From contig DF237128.1 of assembly GCA_000708835.1 (NCBI GenBank), positions 62,001-126,000 of the forward strand: a stretch of DNA of 64,000 nucleotides, given 5' to 3'. Each line of letters opens with the position of its first letter. Position 1 is the first letter of the stretch. Shown one piece after another: positions 33,608 to 43,744 of this stretch. The DNA is from Klebsormidium nitens. Its lineage: Eukaryota; Streptophyta; Klebsormidiophyceae; Klebsormidiales; Klebsormidiaceae. Below the pieces are notes generated by a model. That model was not told the DNA's origin. It saw only the letters and a program-made list of their open reading frames with translations, and searched no databases. A program made the translations under genes and the position numbers.

Positions 33608-36600
33608 ATGGCGGCAAAAAGGCCAGGTGGTGGTGGGGGTAATGGGCGGGTGGGGCCCCCTTCCGGGCCACCGTCAGAAGCGGCCGGCAAGGGGGGTGCT
33701 CGGCTGGCTCCGTCCAAGTCCACAGTGTACGTGGGCAACCTGGACTACAACCTGACCAACAATGACCTCTTCACCATCTTTAGCGCCTGCGGCCAAGTGA
33801 CCAAGTGAGTGCCCTCGACAGCTTCGTGTACGAGACATAACAGCATCTGTGGGGAACAAGATAATTGAATCATGAAGCCACTGAGGTATTGCGAGTAACT
33901 GAAGGCAACGCTGTCCTCCTATTGTTTACAGATAATCAGTGTCTTGCACGGTCTGAGTATTTCAACTTGTGAAAGTGGACTTCTTTCCAACTGTCTTGTA
34001 TGTCAGCGTGTGGGTGACTTGGGCTAAGCAAGTAGTAGGGGCAAGGATCTAGAGCACCTGAACGGGTAACACGATCCAAGTTATGGCAAGCTGAGGCTCG
34101 TTGGATAAAAAGGGCTCAACGGACAGATACAACCTGCCGCTCTTCCTTCCTCGTCTTCTTGGGAGGGTACTTCTGCCGGACTTGTCTCCTGTTATTTGTC
34201 ACTTCATCATGTCTCTCTCAGTGCAGGGCCAGCATTGTGAAGGACCGGCAGACGCGAGAGAGCAAGGGCGTAGCCTTCATCCTGTTCTTGACTCGAGAAG
34301 ATGCCTTGAATGCAGTAAGGTGGCACCAAGATCTGTTTTTCGCTTTTGAACAGATCTTGCAGTAGCCACTCGAGTATGCTTGAACCATTGGATGAAGGAG
34401 AGGCTAGAAAGGCCACCAGCTAAGCGCTTGTTGTAACAAGCTTGATTTGCCCCACCCCCAAACGTGGGGACGTAGCCAGGACGACTTGCTGGAATATGGC
34501 AGACTTTTACTTCTTCGTCAGCAATTGCTATTGATATTTGGGAGCCAACAGCAAGGACTGTGAAAGGCTCCAGCTTTCGGATAGTCAAAGGAGGTCGATG
34601 GTCTCTGCTTCCACCTTTGCGCACATTATCGTGATAGTTAATAGTGGTCGTTTTGTCCAATCTCAGTGCAAGATCATGAACGGCAAGGTCCTGAATGGGC
34701 GTACCATCAACGTCAGCATTGCGAAGGACAACGGACGAGCTGCAGAGTTCATCAAAAGAAGGGTGAGCGTGGGAAGTTTTGTACCAAGTACGGGGACTGC
34801 CCTATTTCCAAATCCATTGGCTTGCGAAGACTTACGAGCTTTTGTTTATTGCGTGCGCCCTTACTTTGAATGCAGCCAATTTCGTTCTTTGTGCGACCTT
34901 CATCGCAGAGACTAGTTGGAAAACGGTACATCAAGTGACTGCAATCTCGATATCTCTACTTGTCATGTTCTATCAAAAGCTTTGAAGAATCTCAGCTTAC
35001 TAGTCATAGAGTCTGTTGAGCTGACAATTTTGCGCCAGAAGGTCACACATTATTCGTTGTTTGAATGTCGACTCATGCCAAGCACAATTTCCTTACGAGC
35101 AAGACATTGAAAGCCACTGAAAGTTTCATTCCTATATGGAAATTTTCCGAAGAATACTCACGTCTGCACCTATCCGTGGCAGGAGTACGTGGACAAGAGC
35201 CGTTGCTACGAGTGCGGCAAGGAGGGCCACCTGTCGTACGAGTGCCCAAAAAACCAGGTAAGTTTTGGCAGCTCGTGTAGTTTTCCAGGTCCTGTTCTTG
35301 CAGGAACTCCTGGGCTTGCTTCGGGCGAAGAAGTGCCCTGATTGGACACACCACAGCTTTAGTTTGGCAGCTGACGTGCTTGTTGTTTGTGATCTCCTTT
35401 GACTGGCGTTTCGTTGTATGCAATCGCCTGGCTGTCCATTTCGAGAAGCAAAGGGGGAGCGCTGAACAGATCCAAAGCAGAGAAACTGATTTCATTACCC
35501 CTCAGGTATTGAATAGCTTGGCTTTATATGTCTCCTTACCTTCGTCGTCATATCGTCAGCTCCTCACACAAATCTGCTCTTTTGCCCCAACCTTTGTGTC
35601 AAGCTCAGTTTCTATTCCCCTGACTCATGAGCGAGTTCGACTTCGTCAAATCATGGTACTCCTGGGCGTGCTCGTGTCTTGCGTCTCTGGCACAGCCTTT
35701 CGAACTTAACACAACCCTCTTTTGCGCTCGGCGTACCTTTCATCCAGACGCGCTGTCCACCGGGCTCGCGCGGTTGTCGTGGAAACCACCGATGGTGACA
35801 CTTTGGATTTCACCCTTGTTGGCCGCCCTTCCGCTCCTGCAGCTGGGTCCCCGCGAGCCTCCCGCGAAGAAGAGCCGTCGCGCCGCGCAGGAGGCGCACC
35901 TCGGTGCCAAGCAGCGAGCGCCTGCTTCGCACCCGCAGCCGGCCAACGACAGGTGAGGCTGCCGGGCAAAGGAAGGTGGTTACGTTTGGCAGTCTGAGCT
36001 CGATGGCTGTGAGGCGCAGCATTTACACACTGGGCCTGCTTGTTTTGTCTTTCCAAAGCCCCTGGTGACGCGGGCGCCATTTCGGAGATGCTAAAGAAAG
36101 GGGCCGTCACGGCTGTTACGTCAAGGTGTGGGCTCACCGCTCCTTGCCGATGCAGCGACGAGGACGAGAATCCAGACTTCGACGACGACGGCTGGGGGTC
36201 CGTCGTGGCGCCCAGGTGCGCGCTGCAGCTTTCCGGCTTTTGCCTGCTCTTGTCGTGCTTTGCAGGCTCTTGAATCTTGTGTGAATCTTCTTTGCGACGC
36301 CGTCAGCTCGTGGCTGGTCCATTGGCCTTTTCTTTTAGTAACAATGTTCTGTCGAGGCTCGTGGGATCACTCAGTGTTTTGTTGCCAAGGCGTTGGCAGC
36401 CAGTCTATACTCGAACAGCAAAGTCCTCTTGGCAAGCCCGTGTGTTGGTGTCTGATGCTCGCTTGTCACTGCAGGCCATCGTTTTCGTCAGTACAGGGGA
36501 CGCAGGGCGAGACAGAAGGCCGGAAGCCGGGGGGGCTGAAGGTACGACTCGATCTGCTTCAAATCTATGCTGGAGTGTTCGATCCGCAAAAGTCAGAAGC

Positions 36601-36781
36601 GCTGTGGTGGCAGCCTCGTAATTTGATTGCAAATTTGTTTCCTGCTCTTTGCATCCGGCAGATCCTTCGGCACCTGCTTAGCTGCGTCTTGACGACCATT
36701 TGAGAATTTATGGGTCTGTTATTGCAACAGGGCCCCAAGAAAGCATCCGGCTACTTCAGCGACGAAAGTGGGGAGGATTGA
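33608..36781 (+). CDS. ZCRB1: U11/U12 snRNP 31 kDa protein (zinc-finger CCHC and RRM, ZCRB1/MADP1-like)
   Basis: Eight exons (33608-33804, 34227-34314, 34667-34762, 35183-35257, 35843-35952, 36156-36215, 36475-36541, 36731-36781) join in phase to 247 residues. After a Gly/Pro-rich start comes an RRM: RNP2 is [12 protein letters not shown] and RNP1 is SKGVAFILF, followed by [25 protein letters not shown] zinc knuckle follows ([14 protein letters not shown]). Next comes a Lys/Arg-rich stretch and an acidic C-terminus ([13 protein letters not shown], ending [10 protein letters not shown]). This architecture is specific to the 31K protein of the U11/U12 di-snRNP, part of the minor spliceosome that removes U12-type introns. 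Its presence implies the organism retains minor splicing. All its own introns here look like ordinary GT-AG introns. Confidence 0.95.
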
Positions 36782-38007
36782 ATCAACGACGTGCCAGGAC
36801 GGCTAGTTTGAGGAGTACACGTGTCGGACACATGCTGATCTTGAGCCGTCCAAGCCGCATACTGGCTTTCGCTCGTGTTTTTGTAACAGATTGAGCTGCG
36901 TTTGCATTGTTTGTGCCCAATTCCGGACAGTCTGGCTCTCAGTCGTCTGGGGTAGTCAGCTTATGAGTACACGAGCATACCTTGTGTGACTCAACTTATT
37001 GATTTGATCAGAGTAGGTAAACTTGACATGCTTCATTGCGCAAGTAAATGAAGGTATAGCTGACGCTTGTGCCCATGTGGCGACTTCCACACAATGATGA
37101 AACTTAAGTTGAAATGTTGCTCATACTATGATATATGTGCTCTTGTTGCGAATAAAATACTCAAAACCGTGCATATCTTTTGCAGGAGTCGAGTCCGCAC
37201 CATACGTGTTGACTGGCACCCAATGATGGTTTGGAGAGTTAACCCGGGAAGTGCATGCTAGCTTCGCGCAAGGGCATCATAATATAAGCACTATCTATCA
37301 AGAGAGATAATTGAGGAGAATCGGCCGGCCATGTACCATGTAAACGTGAACTGAAACTTAAAGGATTTTGTCATATGTTTCCATATACTTCCATATCCGC
37401 GGGGTCCATAATTGAAAATTGAAGAACGTTGATTCGAGAATACGTCTAGTCTGGCACCAAGCGGTCCATGCTATGTTTCTACAACAAAACCGTCCAGAGT
37501 TCAAAGAATGTTGCATGTGCTGTTCTTCTCCAGGGCATACGCACACCTTACTTGCCATGCACTGAGTGGACTAGACTTTCAACTTTCAAATATCTGTCAG
37601 CCTGGCAGCGCCGGCAATCTAGGTTCTTCGAGTGACTTGTCGGCAACGTTTCTATGCAGCCATGAGCTGGACAGTCTTGTCTAACCAAATGTACAGCCTT
37701 GTGATTGAAGTATCTACAGCCTTGTCACTCAGCAGTGCCACAATGTTAGCAGAGCCCCAGATGATTACGGTATAGAGCTTGTTGTAATCAAATCTGCTCA
37801 AGACAACAGCAGAAGATCACTGGCTCAAAAACGCAAACTACTGTTCCTTTTTGCAGAATAATTCAATCGAATTTGTACAGTTGTTCGAGTACAGTTGTTC
37901 AAGTCATAATGCTTCAATACAACACTATACAAAGACTGTACACCACACCCTCGACCCAGCTATTGCAACATCACAACTATGTAAGCAGGCCTGTCGCCAA
38001 CGAAGCA
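36782..38007. other. Spacer between convergent genes
   Basis: Only short unrecognised frames are present. The region should contain the 3' untranslated regions of both neighbours. No repeat or RNA gene is evident. Confidence 0.5.
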
Positions 38008-39160
38008 CTACGCACGGGGCTGCTGAATGCGCTGGGCATGCACTCGGGGAATGCCGTTACGAAGGTACCGAGGGACCTTCTCATGGGCAGCAACAGGCTC
38101 TCCTTGAGCTGGCCTCATAGCTCGCCCGAGGAGCAGGCGAATGAGGCGTTTCTCATTGGCGGCATTGCTTCCCACTGCAATAAGAAAAGTAAAGTGATCA
38201 GTGTCCAACCCTTTGGTTTCAAACAGGAAAGAAGGTCACAATTTCAATGTTCCAGTGAAATTCACCAGAAGGCATACCGATCTCACTTGCAGAGGTTTAT
38301 GCTCAACCAGCACACGAGGAACTGCAGCTTGTCAGGAGTAACATTCACTATTTACCCCATCTGAGCTGTGTAAGAAACCTGCTGAGTCAAGCCTTCTGTT
38401 TGCTACATTGCATACAGAGGGTCAGATACAAGCAAGCATTTTCAACAAGGAGATTGCTACAGGATTCTCACCAACACTTGTGCAGCCCCGTTCAAGCTCC
38501 TCAGCCTCTTCCAAGTCAGCCAATTCCCGCTGCTGCCATTCAAGCTCCTCTGTAAGAACATGGAACAGTCAGTTTTGCATGTAATCTTCTTGGAGCCCTC
38601 ATGGCATATTAAGCATAATTCAGTGTCCAGATCAGCTGGATCCTGCCCATCTAATCCGCGTTGACTGTCGATCCTTTCATCTTCTTGAAAGCCTCATATT
38701 CTGCTTTTGATTTAGTGCCTAGAAACCTAGTGCCTGGAAACCAACAACTTGAAGATAATCTGTTCACTCCAATTGAGGCCATCAGCTCTGCAAGGGATCT
38801 CAGAAGCCAATCCTCCATTTTAAGCCTCAGTCATAGGAAGATTGCAGACTGATGCATGCAAGTTCTTGATACACCTGAAGCACGCAGTTCCTGATCAAAT
38901 CTGAGGTCACCAACAGGACTGCCAATCAGCGTCATCACCAGGAGCATCTCACCAGCAGCCTTCAACTCGTCCATGTCTGCTCCTGACAATCCGCAGCCGT
39001 CGTCCATCACTTCAAACCTCGTTCGCAGCCAAAAGTCCCCAAATGCAGCGTTCTCCTTGACCAGAGCATACCATTCAGGAGAAAAGTCCTCAGGCTTCAG
39101 AAATGCTTGCGGAACAAAGGACGGAGCATTGGGATTAAGGGCCATCTTGGGCACCGTCAT
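38008..39160 (-). CDS. PAM2-motif protein, ERD15/CID-like
   Basis: Three minus-strand exons (39160-38875, 38549-38472, 38174-38008) join in phase to 176 residues. The start ATG at 39160 places the PABP-binding PAM2 motif (ALNPNAPSFVPQAF) at residues 7-20, as in ERD15 proteins. PEDFSPEWYALVKENAAF follows directly, matching the adjacent conserved stretch of that family. The middle exon is a charged Glu/Leu helix, and the C-terminus ends VHAQRIQQPRA, another ERD15/CID hallmark. Land-plant ERD15 proteins bind the MLLE domain of poly(A)-binding protein and modulate dehydration and ABA responses. The PABP contact is a strong prediction; the stress role is by analogy. A longer open frame upstream of 39160 (to 39298) exists but includes a likely splice acceptor. 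Confidence 0.88.
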
Positions 39161-39499
39161 TGGGAGATTGCTAAAGGGACCCTTGGTAGGTTGGAGTTGA
39201 TCGGCGCAACTAAATAGTTGAGATAAACAGCTGCAACTTCTGGAGGCCACCCTTGATTGGAGCAAGGAGGGAGCGTGAAAGACGTTGTTGTGGAGCAATT
39301 CCTGGTGAATGAAACTTGAAATGCAGGTACGGTTTTAATACAGGTTTAACCAAATCAAGCGACGTATGATGGAAGGCTGTTCAAAACTGATATCAAGCGT
39401 TAGAATCGTGGAGTGTTGGAAGGACGACTTGGGAGACGTCACGTTGACTTCCAGCTGCTGCGGAATGCAGCGCGGCAGAATTGCGAGGAGGTTTCCAAA

Positions 39500-39541
39500 G
39501 CCTAGGCCCTACTAGCCTCTATACCGTAGTAGGGCCTAGGC
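39500..39541. repeat. Perfect inverted repeat, 15-bp arms
   Basis: GCCTAGGCCCTACTA at 39500-39514 is exactly complementary to 39527-39541, with a 12-base loop. It lies about 340 bp upstream of the PAM2/ERD15-like start codon. A stable cruciform or hairpin is possible; it may be a remnant of an inverted-repeat element. Confidence 0.9.
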
Positions 39542-39600
39542 CCGGTTGAGTAAATTTGTTTGCAAGACGTCACGGATCTGGGTGCATCCGTGAATCATGC

Positions 39601-40465
39601 ATAGGTAGGTAGTACATACCGCATACAGGCAGGCCGAATGCGCAGGCGGAGGTGTACAGGTACCGTATGCAGGCGGAGGTACCGTACCTGCAGCACTTCG
39701 AGCAAAAGATCAGTTTTCCACGTTGGATTCTTGTCGTCCACGTCAGATTTGCACCAAGGTAAGCAACCGGGAACCGGGTGGGGTTTATTGTTGGGTTTAA
39801 TCAAGGGTAGGAACGGGTTCGGAGCGCGTGCATGATTTGTGGTCAAGGTGTTACTTGAGGTGCCCGGGGGAATCTGGATTTTTGACTAGATCTAGACTGC
39901 GCTGCATGAGATGTGTACCGTACCAGGTAGGTACCTACGGAAGTACGGTATGTAGGTACTCGTGTCTTCTGAATCCAGGTCCGGTGGGCAACGGTGGTTA
40001 CCAGTACCTATGATGTAGGTACCTGACTACGGTACTAATGAACGGTACGCAGGTTCTGCCTGAGTAAGGTACAGACCGGATATGGGTATGTATGTACTTT
40101 GTTAACCATTCTGCTGGCAACATCGAACGGTTCAGATTGCAGGGCGAATTTCTCAACGGTTCGATATGCATCGGGTCAGGAGTCAGGACCTGCAGTTCAA
40201 TGAACCAAGCTCCAACTTGAACAGCTTGGTTCAACTGGGTACCTAGGTACGTAGTTTAGCGGTATGTGTACCGACTACCGTATACTGTACCAGCACTGCG
40301 GCCGGCCTGCATGCCTAGCTACCTACCGTAGGTAGGTAGATGCATTGTGCAATGCTGCAATCAAACCACTAGGTACCGTCTACGGTACTCGATATGTACG
40401 ATAGGACACCGTACTGGACGTAGGGTTGGGTATAGTCTATAGGTAGGTACATGCAAGTGTACCGG
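39601..40465. repeat. GTAC/GGTA-rich low-complexity region
   Basis: The motifs GGTAGGTA, GGTACC, GTACGG and CCGTAC recur dozens of times in irregular order and both orientations. They mix with unique sequence, with no fixed period. The palindromic core suggests expansion of short inverted units rather than a classical satellite. Confidence 0.7.
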
Positions 40466-40475
40466 TAACTCGGGT

Positions 40476-40519
40476 CACGTGGTTCACGTGGTGCACGTGT
40501 TAGACATGTACCTCACGTG
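40476..40519. promoter_or_regulatory. Cluster of four CACGTG G-boxes
   Basis: CACGTG occurs at 40476, 40485, 40494 and 40514, so the first three are spaced exactly 9 bp apart. Paired G-box/ABRE elements drive ABA and light responses in plants via bZIP and bHLH factors. The nearest gene start is the PAM2/ERD15-like gene, about 1.3 kb away. Density makes this notable; a regulatory role is inference, and the spacing could come from local duplication. Confidence 0.4.
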
Positions 40520-41496
40520 GACCGTGCTCTTATCAAGCCTTGAGCATTGAAGAGATCCAACACATGCTTTTCACCCGCTTCTCAATCCGATTCGTGAACG
40601 TTTTGGTGCAAATAGGACCTAAACCATCGTGGAACGAGCGTGGAACCCCTTGGCATCGACGGGTCCTAAACCAGTCGTTGTGTTTAGGACTTTTTAAAAT
40701 TGCTGCTCTGCTGAGCCTCTTGTGTGCCTTACTGTGGGACCGTGACCACCGCTTTCGGTTGAAGCAGTGACAACCAGACAACACGGTCTCGATAGCGGGG
40801 GCCAGTGCCCGGCCAGTGCTTGTTTGAAAATATTCATTACATGTAGCATAAGAACACAAACGGATTTCAAGTTGGCCCCTCAGTTTCTTAGTCGAATAGT
40901 GCAAATGCAAGTCTACGAGGACGGTTGTGCCGGGTTTCTGAAGGGGTCCCCAATTAAATGTCGAGATACCGCTTATACGACGTGTACGAGTCCGCGCACG
41001 CGCTGGCCGGGAATTGATATGAGTGTACCTGCACACGCGACTCCATGAATTTGCATATCATATCTATACGCATGGGCTAATTGAGCGTTGGGTATACACA
41101 AAGAAAAAACTCAATGTGCCGCGCTGTGCCTCCAGCCCATGAACACATCGGAGAAACCGGAGAAACTATGTGGGAGAATCGGCTCTACGCGCTTTACATG
41201 CGAATTAATTTGGCATGCTCTAACGCAATTGTCACGGACACATTCAAGCGTCCGACTTACGATAGTCATATGAAGGAATGTTGCCTACTAAGAAACGCAT
41301 CGCGCAAGAATTGTGTGATACGTTTCAACCTGCCTTTGATCCTTGATGTCTACATTGATGTTAGAAATAACTTCTCAAAATAGACAATCCGCCTATGCTT
41401 GGACTGCATCACTGATAACCTCAATGACTTAATTGCCAAACTTCTGAAGTTGTTTCAAGGGTTTGTGACTAGTAAGCTAGTACACCTTGTCCAAAG

Positions 41497-43744
41497 CTAG
41501 CAGCTTTGACACGTTGCACCATGTGCGCAACGTTTCACCTCGAAAATCAGATCTTCGTCTCCTTCGCTGCTGGCATAATCAATCAGTATCCGAACACCCT
41601 GTAGAAGGACCAATGGATCTGATGAGAAGGGACCTACGACGATAAGTGCTTTGCGCTTTGCGGTGGATTCGAAGATCCCCCGTAAGCCATGATGAGTAGT
41701 TTGGACGTCATGCGCACATACAAGCGTCATTCGCTTCAATTGGGACCCAAACCGCATGCCAACGATAGCATGAAGAAGAAAGGAGTACGTTTATATCATC
41801 TCTGGGAGAGTGACATTTGCACCAGCCTTGCACGGCGTCATCCGCCAGGTTTTAGGGTAGCCCTCCGAGTTGCATCCAATTTGGCATCAGTTTAACGGGT
41901 TTTCGGGTTTTCTATCTCCCTGTGATTTCCATCGCCCAAATCTCTTGAAAATGATGCTTTTTGTCAAGCACGTTTGACGACAAAAATAATGATTGCTCTT
42001 AGTACGTGGTATCTTGACAATCACAAGGACAAACCTTGATCTCAAAACCTTGTCACGCATCATTTTTGATGCATACTTGTGTCCGATGCACACAAGATCG
42101 GAAAGAGCTTCGTTTGTGTGGTCAACTTCATCGGAGTACCATGTCGATCAAAAAAAAAAACCAAATCAAAGGGTCCAAAGGTCGAGATGGCAGTTACCTT
42201 GTTCACATCAGGCAGCTTGTAAGCAGCGATAACTGTGCTGAGGTAGGCCTCGTGCTACATAAGGGAACAAAACAAAAGTGAATGGTCTTTGACGAGGCTT
42301 GTGATTCATAACCTATGAGTCAACGATCCAGCTGAATCAGCATATTGCCAACGAGCTCGCATGATAGAAAGGGATTGAAAGCTACACGTAACATTCTTCC
42401 CGGCAAACCATGTTGTGCCCTCAGTTCAGCGTCTCAAGGAGGTATATCGCAAGGCCTAATATTACAAAAAGTTCTGTCTGTCCAATGGCTTTTCAAAGCG
42501 ACTCGTTATCAAAACTCGTCATAAGTGTTGCGACTTACTGCCTGCTCAATGGTGAACCGTTTTGCTGACTTGTCCTTCTTGCTGCACTGGATGCAACGAA
42601 TCTGAAACAAAAGCAAACAGGAGGGAGTGCAACCTGTCATGAGTTGCTGCACGGTCGTTAAACAGCCCTTAAACAGCACCGTACAGCGCCATATGTTTGA
42701 ATCCTGAAGGGCACTGGAAGACCTCAAAGTTGGAAGCATCTCTCTCCAAGCTTCAAACGTAATCTACACAAAGGGCCCTGACTGGAAGCCCGCCGGAATC
42801 AGTTGATAACAAAAACATGAGTCACGCCAACATTTGTGCTCAACCGCGCTGCAAATCAGGCTTGCTACATCCCTCACCTTCTTGAAGATAGCTTCATCAT
42901 TTCCTTCATTTTTTGCATAAGATAGAAGGACCCGGAGTGCTTTGCCTGCAAAGCACATCCACGATTGCCACAGAAAAGATCAAGTTGGGGCTACTCTTAA
43001 TAAAAGTTGACTTGTTGCAGGTAGACGCCAGAAAAGGGCGCCATCTTCATGCCACATCAGACAAGACGGTTGTTGAGCAGCAGGACAACGTGGGATCTAG
43101 GGATGCTTTGGAAAACAAGTCAGCGGACGGTTGACTCTGCTTCACTTTTGGATGCTATGCAAGTGCATAGTTACTCAGCTCACCATCATCCGGCAAGTTA
43201 TGCTTTTGCGCCATGTCTCTTAGCCACTCAAAGTGGTCCTTCTCAAGTACTAGCTTTACATCCTTCTTGCTCTTTCCTTGCTTGCTCGCTGTATTTGCGC
43301 CAGACTGTTTTGAACGGAGAAGGAAAGGCTTTAAAGAAGGCTTTCAAAAGATTTCTGGTCTATCTTGAAGACCGCACCGATTTGACACAAAGATTTGCAG
43401 AATGATGACACTGCATGATTGGGGCACATTATACAGACAATTTGCTAAACCGTGATCAATCATATCAGAAACCTGAGCAGATCAGCCAAAGCCTCATGGA
43501 AATCCACGCGCGACCTGCAGAACCATTCACATTAACAATAGAATTGCAAGTAGATTGCATTCCAGAAAGCTCTTAGGCTAGCAGCTCCGCTACACTGAAA
43601 GCCACCAACAAGCTCATGGGAAGGCGGCAAGGTCGCAGTGAGTTGACTGCTTACTTCTTTTTTCCTGTTTCGCTCCATGAGTATGTAGGTGCCTATTGCT
43701 GCTGTAAGGAGCGCGGAAGCATATAGCAGGTGGCGGTCCTCCAT
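41497..43744 (-). CDS. Membrane-anchored small protein with two copies of a ~50-residue module, function unknown
   Basis: Six minus-strand exons (43744-43655, 43304-43184, 42945-42878, 42601-42539, 42254-42198, 41598-41497) join in phase to 166 residues. The first exon is almost entirely one hydrophobic segment (LLYASALLTAAIGTYILM) followed by basic residues. The remainder is two related modules. Copy 1 runs FEWLRDMAQKHNLPDDGKAL, RVLLSYAKNEGNDEAIF, then IRCIQC. Copy 2 runs HEAYLSTVIAAYKLPDVNKG, VRILIDYASSEGDEDLIF, then KRCAHGATCQSC. The shared pattern is LPD, a Lys-x-x-Arg helix, YA..EG(D/N)(D/E), IF and a terminal Cys pair. I do not recognise a named family. Cysteine pairs could bind a metal or form disulfides. 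The clean phases and the internal duplication argue strongly that it is a real gene. Confidence 0.75.

Larger units (their letters stand above)
39161..41496. other. Repeat-rich spacer upstream of the PAM2/ERD15-like gene
   Basis: No gene is supported. It holds a perfect 15-bp-arm hairpin, about 860 bp of GTAC/GGTA-rich low-complexity DNA and a cluster of four CACGTG motifs, listed separately. The longest frame (40533-41036, minus) resembles nothing known. Confidence 0.5.

Noticed and set aside
40533-41036. 167-residue minus-strand frame
   Set aside because: No recognisable motif, irregular composition and location in a repeat-rich spacer; likely chance.
43475-43516. Possible extra 42-base exon in the repeat-module gene, between exons 1 and 2
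   Set aside because: It has splice-like ends, but an in-frame stop appears when it is joined in phase, while exon 1 to exon 2 joins cleanly without it.
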